DNA of 64,000 nt, from NCBI GenBank assembly GCA_022747635.1, contig JAKTNV010000009.1, positions 68,904,407 to 68,968,406 on the forward strand. The letters are read 5' to 3'. Each line of letters opens with the position of its first letter. Position 1 is the first letter of the stretch. The translations under genes were made by a program, and so were the position numbers. Below the pieces are notes generated by a model that saw nothing but the letters and a program-made list of their open reading frames with translations, made no database searches and had not been told where the DNA came from. The DNA comes from Hetaerina americana. Taxonomy: Eukaryota > Arthropoda > Insecta > Odonata > Calopterygidae. Below, in pieces: positions 12,081 through 25,100 of the stretch.

Positions 12081-12713
12081 CATATGCGCGGGCGTTCTCT
12101 CTGATACGTAAGAATATGGCATTTCGTGGGCGACGCGTTGGGTGCTGGGGCTTATGGCTGGTGGAATTTGGTGCAGGTATCTCTCGCAGAAGTTGCGTTT
12201 CGGTGCGTTGTTCTGTGCATCTCTGGGAAAAGTGATTTCTCACTCTCTCTCGAATTTTTAGAGGTGAAGCCATTGTAAGCAATGGAGACATTACCCACCC
12301 ATCTGGCTATTAGCAAGAGCAAAAGTGTGCCACAGATGCAAATATAATTGAAAACGAACTAAAACATGATTTATTTATTCTTAGTTGCATAATATGTGGA
12401 TGGTATATCCCATCCTTTCAGTCCAAATTTTATCAAAAGTTAGTTTGAAAAACAAAATCTTTTTACCTCCCCAAGATTCGCAGGTTGTGAGAATTTTGGG
12501 TGAGCGAGGTAAAGACAAATAAGGAGTAAGCATTTTTAAGGGTGGTAGGAAACATGCTGAACAGGAGGTACAAATGATTATTATTACTAAAAGTCTCGGA
12601 GCTCCTTTATTTGAATGTGCAATGGAGTTGTTCTGATTTAATTACCAACATTGTTGATATTTTACACTCGATACTCACCAATGTAAAGGTTTATCATGAG
12701 CCAATGAGAACAA

Positions 12714-12718
<5 letters not shown>
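12080..12718. other. Unannotated stretch
   Basis: Mixed composition becoming AT-rich. No repeat or coding signal is recognised. Confidence 0.55.

Positions 12719-12763
<45 letters not shown>
12719..12763. repeat. (TA)n microsatellite
   Basis: About 45 bases of uninterrupted TA. It directly abuts the truncated 5' end of the LINE tail fragment. Confidence 0.97.
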
Positions 12764-12765
<2 letters not shown>

Positions 12766-12880
12766 AGGGACCTGATGTAGAGTAGGATGATGGATTTTGT
12801 GTTTTTTTGGGAGTGATAAAATGTTAGTGCGGTAGTTGTGTCCATCCAAAAACCTACCTTAACCGGTAGATTACCTTAAA
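12763..12880 (+). mobile_element. LINE 3'-tail fragment
   Basis: Aligns along its length with the 3' end of the LINE at about 10214-10327: both read AAGAGG..CCTGATG, then GATGATGGATTTTGTG, then CATCCAAAAACCTACC. The 3' stem is conserved (CTACC 12854-12858, GGTAG 12865-12869). It is severely 5' truncated, as is common when target-primed reverse transcription aborts. TA-rich sequence lies on both sides. Confidence 0.88.
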
Positions 12881-12882
12881 AA

Positions 12883-12922
12883 ATATATATATTTTTTATA
12901 TAAATGTATATATGGTATATAG
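12883..12922. repeat. Short degenerate TA array
   Basis: Interrupted TA repeat separating the LINE tail from the SINE that follows. Confidence 0.85.
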
Positions 12923-13133
12923 TCCAGGGGGTAGAGCGTTGGACATCTGACCGGAGGCCCCGGGTTCGATTCCCGGGCCAGCCTCTCTGGGCACCTACAG
13001 CTACACCCAAACTAAGATATTTTTCGGGCACCAGATCTTCCGGGGAAGCTATAACCGGCACAGGGAAAGGAACTGGCCTTCCTACCCTGATGCGTGAATT
13101 TCACACGCCGTCGGGCTTAGTGCTGTGTTTACG
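12914..13133 (+). mobile_element. SINE family 2, copy A (tRNA-derived)
   Basis: The tRNA-like head begins about 12914, with a box A-like stretch around GTCCAGGGGGTAGAGC (12922-12937) and a perfect box B, GGTTCGATTCC, at 12963-12973. The body (CTGGGCACCTACAGCT, TTTTTCGGGCACCAGATC and following) matches the second copy at about 24740-25006 in reverse orientation. Relative to that copy, about 50 bases are missing near the 3' end: CGGGCTTAGT joins almost directly to GCTGTGTTTACGG. The box B context and length (about 220 bases) fit a pol III-transcribed SINE. It is not an intact tRNA, because the acceptor stem does not pair. TA arrays lie on both sides. Confidence 0.85.
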
Positions 13134-13135
13134 GT

Positions 13136-13849
<714 letters not shown>

Positions 13850-14790
13850 GTGCCTAATGTGGTTATTGAATTTCTCAACGCCCACTCCTTTCCTATCGCC
13901 GCTCTCTCCGCCGTAGAGCGCCCATATCTTTTTCTTGCCCTTCCCCCGATATCCTTCCACTCCCCCGAGCATCCCTCTCCTCTTCCATCCTCGGCCTTCC
14001 GCTCGTTTCGTTTATGCCCCACGTCCTCCTCCCTTCTCGCCTCACGCTCCCTCTCCCATTTCCTCCTCCCCCCTCCGCCAATCCACTCTCTCCCCCACAC
14101 ACGTAACCGTATTCCCCTCTCAAGTCCACCCTCTCCGCCCACCCCCTCGAACCAACTCCCTCCAGTAATCGTCAATTTCGTTTATAATGGAATTCTTTTC
14201 TTCAACCTCCACGAGTCCGCTATAACGAAGTTTCTTCCACCCCGCACCACCCCTCTCTTCCACTTGCCCCACCCCTGCTCCCCGTCCGCATTCCCACACC
14301 CCAAGGCCGCCTGTTATTCGAGGGTTCCCACCCTCCTGCCTCCAATCCTCGTGGCCCAACATCTCCCCCACCTGCCTGCCGCTCCAACCCTCCTCCGCCT
14401 TTACCCCGCCTCGCTCCCCGTACCCTGCCGCCGCCTCCACAGAAACCCTCCTCCGCTTCGGCGCCCTCCCCTTCCCGCCTCCTCCCGCTCTCCGTGGAGC
14501 CTTCCGCCTCCCTCCACCTCCTCCGCAGTCGTCCGAACGCTTCTTAATACCACGCCTGCGCGTTGGGGTAGACGCATTCTGTTCCATGTGTGGGGGAGAA
14601 AAGAGGGAGGTGTTGAGGGACATGGCGGATCCCCTTTCCCCTCCGCCGTCCCCTCCACAAGCACCCCCCGCCAGTTGCCTTTCTTTCGTGTCCTTCACGT
14701 ACGTATAAACACACACGCACTCGCCACTTCCCCTTTCTACTACCATCCTGCGCTGCCTCCCGCGAGTCCTGGAGTCCGGGGTAATGGGGA
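13850..14790. other. Long pyrimidine-rich block
   Basis: The plus strand is very C/T-rich for roughly 700 bases (about 13860-14560). A 315-codon frame crosses it, but its protein is almost entirely Pro/Ser/Leu/Arg with no domain, and overlapping frames on the other strand are Gly/Arg/Glu. I read this as composition, not a gene. Confidence 0.55.
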
Positions 14791-14799
14791 TGAGTAGAC

Positions 14800-16940
14800 G
14801 TTTGGCTTGGAGTGAGATTGCTGTGGAGTAGGGACAGCACTGAGAGGTGGAAAGGGAAAAACGTATCGATATAAATTTGTATCGATAATATATGCTCCAT
14901 CATTTTCATCTCTAATATTTCCCGATTGCCTGAAACTTTGTGATAGTATATTCTTAGAAAAACTGTCACAAAGTTTTTCTCACACTCCCCCACGAGTATT
15001 TCAAAACATTAAAAAAACATACCAAGCATACAAGTAAGTGTTCTTTCTAAGCGGGAATTGAACACCCCGGAGTTTATTTTGTGCCGTTTAGGAATTATTT
15101 TTCATTGGAGTTGAAAGGAAAGCAGGTAAAAACTTCCATTCAACTCACTTACTCTCTTATATAGGTTTTTGTATCACACTGTCGCGTAATATATTTTACT
15201 AATACTAATTATGTGCATGCACTCCATTTTTAATTTTTTAACAATCAAAATTAATTTTTTATTTTAACAGCATAACTAGTAATGAGTACGTATTTGATGT
15301 TATTATAATAACCTAATCTTCTTTGGAAAAAATTGCATGCAACTTTTACGTAAGGTAAGGAAAAATTCTTTTGTCGTAGTTTTCACAACACTACAGAAAA
15401 CACTAAACAAAACTGTCGACCCGGATTCCAATGGGCTCACCATTCATTTGAATTCGAGTGACGAGCTGAGTTTGGCTATTTTGGTTGACTGCTGAAAGTT
15501 ATGAATGAAAAGATGCCATGGACTGCCACAAGTTTACCAAATGCCGACTGTTTTTTTTTCGAGATATAATTGCAGATTGTTTGATTTTGGCCCTTGATTC
15601 GACCCAATATGTTTGATTGAATATGTCAAATTAGTGTATCGAAAGTCTTCTAATACATCGATAGTATAGCATCGATTTCCAATTCATTTTTTCATTCATT
15701 TCGGGGGATCGCCAAAGTCGAGGGGTGGAATTTTGAACGGGCGAGGGCGCAGAGGTTTCCTTGGATGGCGAACGGCTTGCTCTTGGGATAGGCTAAGGGA
15801 TCGCGTTTTTCTCTCTCCTGGTCTCCACCGACTCTCGCTCGCCCTCTTACCCCCTCCCATGTCCTCCAATTCTGTCCTCCCTCTTCTATGCGGTTCGTCC
15901 GGACACCAGTGTGCAACACTGATCCCATTCCGCTTCTCTCGTGTTTTTCCCTAAACTCACCCCTCCCATTTGACGCGGGTTGAGGTTACCAATGTGAATC
16001 ACGTCGTAGGGGGGCGCAGTAGAACCCACGCGAGGGAACTAAGGTCCTAAAGGGAAAGGGTTCCACTAATGGAATGCTTGTAAGTTAACACTTTTGTGGA
16101 ATGCCCCATAGGATATGCAAGGAATTTTTGATTTAGTACAAATTATTCTTTTGCCCCCTGTCGTTTTTCCTGCAAACAAAATATACTTTGTATGTCGCTG
16201 TGTATGCAAAATTACGGCAAGTATAATAATTTTATGATGACTGTGCATAAAATCTAGTGTTCGTAAGTATTAATGACCTTTTAAAATTGGAATTTTAATT
16301 TTGGATAGACTCTGTAGCAATAAATTACTGATTAAGGTAAAAGGTTTACTTATGTTCACTACAAACTCAGATAATCAAGAATTCATTGAAATTTCTTTTA
16401 TTAAGTATATTAACAAAAACAAAATTGTTTACTTCAAGGAAATGCCGCGACAATTACTGAAACAGTGTAATACGCCAACATGCGCCGAAAAGCTAATATT
16501 TCACAGTGCAAAAATCATTCCCTCTGATCTGGACGAGAACCCGGATCGCTTCATGTCCGCTTGTACTTGAGGCAATTAACCGTCTTGATCAGTACTAACA
16601 AAATGGGTTTTCCTCGTAAATTTGTTTCTTCGCTGGGTGATTAATTAGTATTTTTTGGATCCACCAAACAGCTAACCTTTGAATTTTACCTCGTTGTATT
16701 TTGGGTTTTTTCGTGTTAGGGTCAAAATCAAGGGATAAATGATCAAAATCTGAATTTCTCACTTTGCCTTTAGTAAACCAATTATTTTTGCAGATTTTTT
16801 AAAAAGTTATCCAATACGTTTAAATTTAAAACTTAAAATATGATGTCATCTCTTCCTTCAACTATTAATATTTAGACAAGGAGGAAACATAGTCGTTGTA
16901 AATTTAAAACCACTAAAGGTGTGTAAATGTATATACATAA
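14800..16940. other. Unannotated stretch with a small hairpin
   Basis: Mostly AT-rich. An inverted repeat near 14935-14985 (AAACTTTGTGA and its complement TCACAAAGTTT, about 22 nt apart) could form a stem-loop. A pyrimidine-rich patch lies at about 15810-15890. No coding signal is recognised in the rest. Confidence 0.5.
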
Positions 16941-16943
16941 ATA

Positions 16944-16947
<4 letters not shown>

Positions 16948-17008
<61 letters not shown>

Positions 17009-17018
17009 TATATATATA
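16948..17018. repeat. (TA)n microsatellite
   Basis: About 70 bases of TA repeat with one interruption. The candidate element at 17019 begins at its edge. Confidence 0.97.
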
Positions 17019-17367
17019 GGGTGCGGCGCTTAAAAGCACGTGTTTACTCGAACGAGGTTTCCTCGCCGGGTTCACAAAACATTGCACAGACTTCTCCGAA
17101 GCATTATACTTATATTATGCTACGATATCGTAAACAGCTGATCTGGGGTACCAGAAGAATCGAACTATTTCGAAATATATCTCCCAGCGCGCGAACACTT
17201 TCGATTATATGGGCTCTTCGATTGTACTTCGCACTTGTACGTAACATCTCGCCAATTTTGAGGTAATAACTGTTTACTAGATACCTATAGCTTTCAAGAA
17301 CGCAAATCTCGCTCTTAGGTGGAACTACGATATGGCAGGTAATTTGTCCGAATTTAATCGCCGCCCC
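17019..17367. mobile_element. Candidate MITE of Tc1/mariner type
   Basis: About 350 bases with related ends. The left end reads GGGTGCGGCGCTTAAA; the right end, reverse-complemented, reads GGGGCGGCGATTAAA. TA-containing sequence lies outside each end, as expected for TA target duplication, but both flanks are TA-rich anyway, so that evidence is weak. There is no coding capacity. The similarity of the ends is the only real support. Confidence 0.4.
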
Positions 17368-17383
17368 ATATATACATACACAT

Positions 17384-17469
17384 GGGTGGTCTGAAAAGTT
17401 TCCGACACCAGAAAATTTCAGAAAACATGTCTTGTATCTTTGTTAGGTCGGAAACTTTTCAGACCACCC
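17384..17469. mobile_element. 86-bp micro-element with perfect 23-bp inverted ends
   Basis: Positions 17384-17406 and 17447-17469 are exact reverse complements (starting GGGTGGTCTGAAAAG) around a 40-base interior. The layout resembles a mariner-derived miniature element reduced to its terminal repeats. The right side is followed by TA but the left side is preceded by AT, so target duplication is not clear. Confidence 0.7.
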
Positions 17470-18519
17470 TAGTATGAGCTTCTACTTTCTCCTGTAGACC
17501 CCGTTGAAATACCTATCAGAATTTCTGCTCTGCCATATTTATGGACCACGACTAGTTTTCTTTTTTTGCTAATTTGATTCCTCGTGATTAACTGTGAAAT
17601 GGCCCTTATAGCCCTAAGACATTGTAGCATTTACGAGTAGATTATTTAAAAACATCTCCTCCTTACACCTCTTACCCAGCGGATGTGATGAAGTTACGTC
17701 ATTTTTGGAACCATGTATTTCCAATATCCCTCCACAAAATCCTCAGCAAACCGCTTCATATAAGTATTTGTAACCTGTAGTTGCACCTCTGATGACGTGA
17801 AAATATGTTTTTCCAGTCCTTTGAACCGTTTGGTGAAATAAATGTCCGAGATACTTTGCATCCGTGCAAAATCATTCCTGCGCTAACCTCTGATTACATT
17901 TACTATAACCTGAAATATTTATAGAAAGTAAATCCTTTAATAATGCCTGGATTATTAAAGGATTTACTTTCCCTTGAGTACCACTCTGATATATTAGCAT
18001 CATCAATATTCAGATTTTTCGTACAGTTTCATGGATATTTTTAATATCTTTCTCTTCTAAAGATATCACCTTTGCACTTTATTACAAGTATGGCCTTGTA
18101 GATTATTTTTAGTAATTTCTCTTTTACATATTATGGCTATTATATTTTTTGTCATCCAATATTATGTTATATTATAGCTGAAACTTAACGCTTAGTTAAT
18201 AAGAAATTGATGAGAATAACCCATTTATTTCATTCCTTGCTATATACATTACTTATAAAATCTTTCTCTTGAGGGTTCTAAAAAACGCTTTTGAGAGATA
18301 AAGAGCAATCTTAGGAATACGCTTAATTATTGGTACAAGTTTGCAAAAATTGAATTTACCTTTACATATTTTCTAGGCAGCCTTGATGCCATTTGAAAGC
18401 GTGATCCGTTAAATTGATTACATATTTCAAAGAAAAGTGACATGGATGCAAATTGTGAAAGTACCACTTTCCACTAATTCCACTTTCGATTAATATCTCA
18501 CGCTTGATTTAGCTATCTT
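17470..18519. other. AT-rich stretch, no gene seen
   Basis: Apart from the palindrome at 17924-17971, nothing is recognised. Confidence 0.55.
17924..17971. repeat. Perfect 21-bp palindrome, 6-nt spacer
   Basis: GAAAGTAAATCCTTTAATAA(T), then GCCTGG, then the exact reverse complement. No terminator or gene context is present. It is the same class of near-spacerless palindrome as 3182-3219 and 29796-29833. Confidence 0.95.
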
Positions 18520-18720
18520 TGATCTTATTTATTTTATTTATTTATTTTATTTATTTATTCAGTATAAGTCCGAAAACAGCACCTTTTGGCCTTTACATCG
18601 AACTATTAACAACGATAACAATGGTCACATTCACAAACACCCAAGCCCTAGGTGGAGGAAAACTCACCCATGCGGGAATCTTAGAAAACTAACAACTCGC
18701 ATATGGTCGTTCCTTACAAA
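18520..18720 (-). mobile_element. Candidate retroposon 3' end with (AAATA)n-like tail
   Basis: The plus strand carries an ATTTATTTT/ATTTATTT run (about 18525-18560). On the minus strand this is an A-rich tail following GGACTTATACTGAAT. The upstream minus-strand sequence includes GGGTGAGTTTTCCTCC and TAGGGCTTGGGTGTTTGTG, a style of sequence found at LINE/SINE 3' ends. There is no second copy in this window and no coding, so the call is tentative. Confidence 0.35.
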
Positions 18721-18959
18721 TAATTTCCTCTGGGTTGCAAAAGAGTTGTATTATCAGAAAAACACATTAATTATCACTTAATTTGAATAATATATCGTAT
18801 TTGGGAAGGAATTTTTGATTAAACATTTCCTACTTTACCACGTTTAAAGAGCCATTTATTATAACAGGAGCTTTGGACTATGTAAGACTTTCATGCATCT
18901 CTTCCCTGAAAAATTGCCTTGAAATATTCGTTAGGCAGGTTGATTGATCTACTCTCCGC

Positions 18960-19980
18960 TCGCACCTTTGTGTGTACATTCATTCTCCTTTCCTACACAG
19001 CCCGCCCTCACCATCCTCTCACAGCCTCGTCTTCCATCACGTTCCTCTTTTCTTCCCCCTCGCCCTCTCTCCCTCCCTCCTCTTCAGCAAGACCGTATTG
19101 ATCTTAGCCTTGTCTGATGAGATAGCTGCCTTCGTATAAGAGCAAGGGGATGGAAGGTCTGAACGTGCGGTGTACTGGGGAGTGGGTGCGGGAGGGGGGA
19201 GATGGAAGGGGAGGAGAGAATGGGTGGCATGGGGTGTCGAGGAGGAGAGGGAAGTTGGGGGAATGGGTGCACTGTGTAGCGGAGAGGGGTGAAGGGGACC
19301 GGGGGGGCTTCGGGGAATCTGAAAGGAGGGAGAGTCGGAGGTAGGGGTGTGTGTTGGTAACGGACGGGGAGAGGGGGCGGAGGTGGGGGGTAGGAATTAA
19401 GTACGAGTTGGAGGAGCAGGATTAGTTAGCGACCTGCAGGGCCTGTGCGGTTTTCGGAAGGGTCGTGGGAGGAGGGAGTGTGGGGTGGGGAAAGGGGGGT
19501 GGGTGGTTGTGCGGTGCGAGGGAAGGACCGGGTCCTGGGAGGGGATGGTTTTTCGGGAAGGGGAAGGAGCGGGGGCGGACGGGGGCATTCGATGCCGGAG
19601 CCAGAGGTGTGCGGTTGTTGAAGAACGCTCGTAACTGGGTGGAGGAAACAGACTCTCCGGCTCAAGAGTTACCATCCTACAATGGGTGGTCTCTCAATGC
19701 TCTCTCTCTCTCGCTCAACTCCCTCTTCCTCACTCCACACGACCTCCTCTCTCTCTCTCTCCTTTGCTCATCTGCCACCCCACATGTCCCTATTAAAGCT
19801 TTGTCGTCTCAGTTTCCTTTCCAGGAGAGAAGTTCATTAATTGCTTACGTTTTTATTTCCTCTCACTCGTTTCCTTCCCTCCCAACCACCACCCCAAACC
19901 GCTTGGGCCTCCCCAATTTTGCTTCCGTCATCCCGGAGCTCGTGCAGGGCCAAGAGGGCGGGAGTGTCATTGGGTGACTG
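18960..19980. other. GC-rich strand-asymmetric block
   Basis: Pyrimidine-rich at about 18990-19085, then strongly purine-rich (G-rich) at about 19140-19620, then pyrimidine-rich with CT runs at about 19690-19790. Open frames of 60-170 codons are Gly/Arg or Pro/Ser low complexity. Confidence 0.55.
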
Positions 19981-19989
19981 TAGGGATTC

Positions 19990-22530
19990 GGAGAGCGCCG
20001 TTCTCGAGGACTCACAGGGGATCACAATAGAGTATGCTTATGCGGAAATTTGCAGCGGACGCATCCCATTTGATTACACGTAGACCCGAATGTATCCGTA
20101 AATACTCAGAATTGAAAAATATGTTCTTTGGAGGATACAATCTGCTTTCTTTGGATTAAGATATATTTCTAATGATTTCTGTTAGTTTCCAATGTCATGA
20201 CTCTATCGACCCATCGAGGAACTTAAATTTCATCGATCTAAGTCGTTTATGCCCATAAATTTAGGTAAATGTTCTCATATCAATCCTTACAGGTACCTAC
20301 CTTCCTGTTGTGGTATTCTCGCTCGAGTATGAGTAATACGACCTATAATGACGTATTTTTTTCAATGAAAATAGGTTGGTCAAACTTTTTTTATTTAATT
20401 TTGCAAGCAAGCACATGGGTTTAAGTGGAAGAGGTTAATGTAATCATAAACTATCTATTTCGAAAGACTTCTGCTACATGCCTTTTACTTAGTATTTTAC
20501 CGAGAAAATTATTTCTTTACACAAATGGCATCATACAAAAAATGGAGGAGGTCTTAAAATGCTTGAAGTTGATGGAAGAAAACTGAGGTAAAATAAATTT
20601 AAGAGATTATTAAGGATATAACAAATTCAATTAATATATGGATTGTTAATGCGAAAATTGAGGATTTAGAGTACAAAACTTAGTGGTAAATTATGTAAAT
20701 CTTCGCAATGCATGATGGGGGAAAATGTCATTTTTGAAACAAAATCAATTAATAATAAACTTGTTGATTTATTGGTAGAACGAATAAGAGAATGAAAACT
20801 TGATACCAGGAGCTAAAAAATAAAAAAAACACCGATTGGAGTTTTGAATTCTGCGACCAGTTTGTAATTTGCGAACGGTCGGTGTTGGAATGGGCAGGAT
20901 CTCATTGACTTCCGTACGTAGGATGGGCACGTAATAACGGGGAAACATGCTACCAAAGTGACCCCATAAAGCCCTTGTCAGGAGGGTTTTTGAGCATTCG
21001 AGTCACGTCCCTCAAAGACCTAGTCGTGAGACCTGTGAGGCTCTCTCCCTCAGCCCCACGCGCGCCTGGAATAAGGAAAGAATACGAACAAAAAATTGGC
21101 ATTCCTTTCCTCTTGCGGAACCCTACACGCGACTCACCTCGAGAGTGGAGAGAGAGAAACATAATACGGGGAGAACGGAGAATGCGAAAAAAGGAACCGT
21201 TTCCCACCTTCCATAACGGATATGGCCTTTCCGGAGGAGGGTGATAAAAACTTTCCCGAACTCTGTAGCGCTGGGAGAGGGGGGGGGAGAAAAAAATCTA
21301 AAAAAGGCGTAAAACGAGAATGGAAGGTGTGAGACTGAATGCGTATCTGTGTGAGTGCTTTGCGCCTCTTTCGAATGCGTTTGTGTAGGTGTCATCTGTT
21401 TTTTTTTATTAACTCACAAACACCACACGAAAAAATGCCTGTGAGAGCGCTGGATGAAGACTTGGCAGATATAAACACTCGGAGTCTCGCTATGAATTCG
21501 ATGATGGACAGGTTGAGATGCACCCGTGCCGTTGCAACTCGCCTTCATCTCAAACGCGAAAAGATCTTTCTCTGAATCTTTTGAGATGAACTGATGAGAC
21601 AAAACGGTCTTCTTATATGCCAAGAAGTTCTAAAAATCTCAAATTTGGTATACAGAACTCCGCCGATGAGAGTGCCTGTTCGTGACTACAGTGACTCCCC
21701 ATAAAGTCTGAAGGATATAGAAGGGAAATGTGTAGAGCCATAGTGTAGCTCATTCAAACATAATAAAATGTCTAACATTTTTGTCTTATTTTTCAAATGC
21801 ATTAGCTTTGATAAATAAAGATTTTATCCATATAAAGTCTGTAATACTTGGAAATATACAATACCCCATAATGAAACTGCTACGAAATTCGTTCTGGATA
21901 AATTAAATTTCTGAGATGCTTTTAAATTTTAGCTAAGAATAAGTATAAGTATAGGCGACAAACAAAACTTACCTTTTAGGGATAAGAATAAGGTAAATTA
22001 ATAATTACAGAAAATGTAGAGAAAAGGTTCATCACACCATCTCCGAGCACAATAAGACAAATTACTATTGGCATTACTCTGTAGTTCGATTTTAAATCCT
22101 TAGGTGGAAAGATTCGAAATTTCGGCATGCAGTATATAGATGAGAGTTAATACTATATAATATTATGCTGCATACGAGATTGAGGGGTTGTGTGGCGTAC
22201 TTTCTGCATTACATAATACGTGGCCGTGACTGTGAGTATATCTTCTTCGAGAAGAAAACTGAACTCCTGCATTGAAATGGCGTACTCAGAATCCTTCGTA
22301 CTAAGGGACACAGTGACTCATCCACAGCGATCTGCGTAAACCTGTTCTTTCGCATCAAAGTCTCACCTCGAAAGCGCAACCCTCGCCAGCTCCTAGCACA
22401 ATAGCACGCACACGCAGAGGACATACAAAAGTACAGTCTCACGCGCAAACACGCAACACTGCCCCCAGTACGCATACGTGAGGGGATGGGGGAACCGCGT
22501 GCAGGAGACTGGATGACCAACGCCCAGTTT
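19990..22530. other. Unannotated stretch
   Basis: Mostly AT-rich. A G-run (about 21280-21290) and some CpG-containing sequence lie at 20880-21260. No domain or repeat is recognised. Confidence 0.5.
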
Positions 22531-22539
22531 AGATATGCG

Positions 22540-23390
22540 TATCTTAACTCTCAACCCCCTTGCCTCTCCACCCTTCCTCGAACACAGATACACGCGCTCC
22601 CCTACTCCTCCGAACCCTCCCCCTGCCAACATCCCTCCTAGCCGAGAGAGCACCCTTTGGGAGGGATAGAGAGAGGAGCGAACTCCAAGCGCCTTTTCAT
22701 CGTTGCGGCCCTCTTCCGCCATTCAAACACCCCCCCTCCGCTCGTCCTCGTCCCACTCTCCCACCCTGAACCTGTTTTGCAGGAGTCGAGATGTACTTGG
22801 GGCGTTGGGGAGGGATAGGGAGGAAGGGGTTGGTGGCATTAAGGGGATCTCCTAGGGGTGAAGAGGAGGGAGGAAGATGATGGGGAGGCCTTGGAAAATA
22901 AAGGTCCAGCGGAGTGTGGAGGAAAAAGGGCGCTTACTTCCCTCGAAGCTCTTGGTATAGCTTCCGACACCCTTCTAGGGGCCGGTCAAGGGACGGTGCG
23001 TGAGTCCTAAGGGTTGCGCGGAGAATGGGTGGGGGTGATGGCGACCGGGCGAAAAGGAAAGGGTGGGGCGGTTTTAAGGGTCCGAGCGGAAAAGGGTGTG
23101 GTGGGGTGGGGCCGAGTTTTTAGGATTTTGGAGATGTGGAGGAGGGGGGTGAGGTGGACGGGCAGCAGGAGGGTGGGCAGGGGTGGAGTGGGGGAAGAGA
23201 TCGAGGAAGGGAGGGGGGCATCGGCAGATGAAAGAAGGGCAAGTGGGATGGAGGCGAAGGGCGAATAGCTGGAATGGGAGTCGAGGTGGCGACGTTAAAA
23301 GGGTGAAGTGGTCCAAGGGGATGGGGAGAATGAATCGGACAAGAGGCTGGGAATTGGCAGGGTGAGATACGCCCTCGGATACCCGGAATC
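22540..23390. other. GC-rich strand-asymmetric block
   Basis: One clean switch: pyrimidine-rich at about 22540-22770, then purine-rich (G-rich) at about 22790-23340. Predicted peptides are low complexity. Confidence 0.55.
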
Positions 23391-23399
23391 ATTTTTTAT

Positions 23400-24660
23400 T
23401 TCAGCCATGAAATGAGGGCACATGGTGTTTTTCAAGACCCCAAAGGGTAAATAATTTCCCATCCGTCGAAAAATTTCTCCTATTTACAAGTATCCCTCGC
23501 AACGGTGGAGGGGGCTTGTTCATAGCACTGCAAGTAAAAAAGTGATTTGAAACGAAAAGAGAAAATAAAAAATTGAAGGCGAAACAAATGTACGATATTT
23601 TCTAAGACGACTGTGGAGAAGGAATACTCCGCGATATCGGAGAATATCCCCCTCTTTCAGTCAATGAGCACATATATACTTAATTTTATTCGTGAATATT
23701 CGGCACTTGTTATTAAAAAAATCGTGCCAATCGTAGTTAATAATCAACCAATCCACGGTAACTAGTTTTCTTCCTCTATATAAATAGAATTAAACATATA
23801 ACTATATAAATTAAATACATATTAATAAATGAATATATATATAAATAAATATATATATATGTATATATATAAATGAATATATTGTATATATCTATATATA
23901 TGTATTAATATATGCATACAATAGAAATCCGAGTGTCTTTTAGTTTAACAAAGCATGCATATATAGAAAATAAAATCATAATAATTATGAATCTGTTTCT
24001 CTTAGTTTTTATCAGATATCTGCTCTTAATCCCTTTGTGTTTATTTCGATAACATCCTTCATGACTCGCTAAGTAGGTATGTTAAAATTTTTGTCTGCAA
24101 GTAAGAAAAATTAATTTCCGAATTTTATTTCATATAGAGACGATAAAGTTAAGATTCAAAAATCTGTTTTTTCCCTTCAGAATCAGACCTACTCATTGAT
24201 TATAATGATTGAATTTTACATTTATAAAGTTACATTCAATGGGATATTTAGAAAATAAAACAATGATCTGCTAATAGTTGCAACTTTTTGTTCTTTCTTA
24301 CTTCCTGGTACAACTAATACCAATTTGCCATAATTTTAGCAAAAGTAATTCGAATGTTCAATAAGCTATCAAACTATAATATGCAAGAAAGAATTTTTCA
24401 GAAAGTTATATGAAGAAACGATAACAAAAAGAAGAGCTTGTGTTTACGTATTAATTTGGTCTCGGCCCCTTGCGTCAGTGTGACAGGAGTTACGGATTGA
24501 AAAAGTATGTAAGGATTAGGAAAGGAAATTGGGGAAGGAAGGGATTGGCAGCAATATACTAAATGGGTGAGCATTATACGAATGGTAGGTATGGGAACAA
24601 GGGGCACAAAATAGGTTGGAAAGATATAAGCATCAGTATACATAAGTACATGTGTAAACA
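23400..24660. other. AT-rich stretch with degenerate TA/TATG repeats
   Basis: An interrupted TA-rich repeat covers about 23826-23916. No other feature is recognised. Confidence 0.6.
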
Positions 24661-24666
24661 CATGTT

Positions 24667-24713
<47 letters not shown>

Positions 24714-24740
24714 CATACACATGTTTATATATATATTTAT
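24667..24740. repeat. (TA)n microsatellite, interrupted
   Basis: TA array at 24667-24712, then an interrupted TA/ATTT segment to about 24740. The last part overlaps the A-rich tail of the SINE that follows on the minus strand. Confidence 0.93.
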
Positions 24741-25006
24741 TTATTTAAAGAAACCATAAACACAGTGATCAACCCGAAGGTCGGTTTGGTAGGTGATGGC
24801 AGAGTTCACCCAGTACTAAGCCCGTCGGCCTGTTAAATTCACACACCAAGGAGGGGGGCCAGTTTCTTTCCCTGTGCCGGTCATAATATCCCAGGAAGAT
24901 CTGGTACCCGAAAAATCACATAGGTGGAGCTGCAGGTGCCCAGAGTGCCTTGCCTGGGAATCGAACCCGGGCCACTTCGGCTCTACCCCCTGGACCACCG
25001 CGACCC
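24740..25006 (-). mobile_element. SINE family 2, copy B (near full length)
   Basis: Read on the minus strand from 25006: GGTCGCGGTGGTCCAGG head, perfect box B GGTTCGATTCC at 24967-24957, body shared with the copy at 12914-13133. It then has a 3' segment missing from that copy (including CACCTACCAAACCGACC), ending CACTGTGTTTATGGTTTC and an AAATA-type tail at about 24752-24735. TA/TG arrays lie on both sides. A 3' A-rich tail, pol III boxes and a reversed second copy make the SINE call firm. The source LINE is unknown. Confidence 0.87.
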
Positions 25007-25086
<80 letters not shown>

Positions 25087-25100
25087 GTGTGTGTGTGTCT
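25007..25100. repeat. (TA)n/(TG)n microsatellite
   Basis: TATG/TG repeats, about 55 bases of TA, then a short TG run. It lies immediately 5' of SINE copy B. Confidence 0.96.

Noticed and set aside
12963..12973. tRNA gene suggested by a perfect box B
   Set aside because: No proper acceptor stem, followed by a conserved non-tRNA body, and repeated at 24.9 kb: a SINE.
13850..14797. 315-codon plus-strand open frame
   Set aside because: Pro/Ser/Arg/Leu low complexity arising from a C/T-rich block, with equally long frames antisense to it and no domain.
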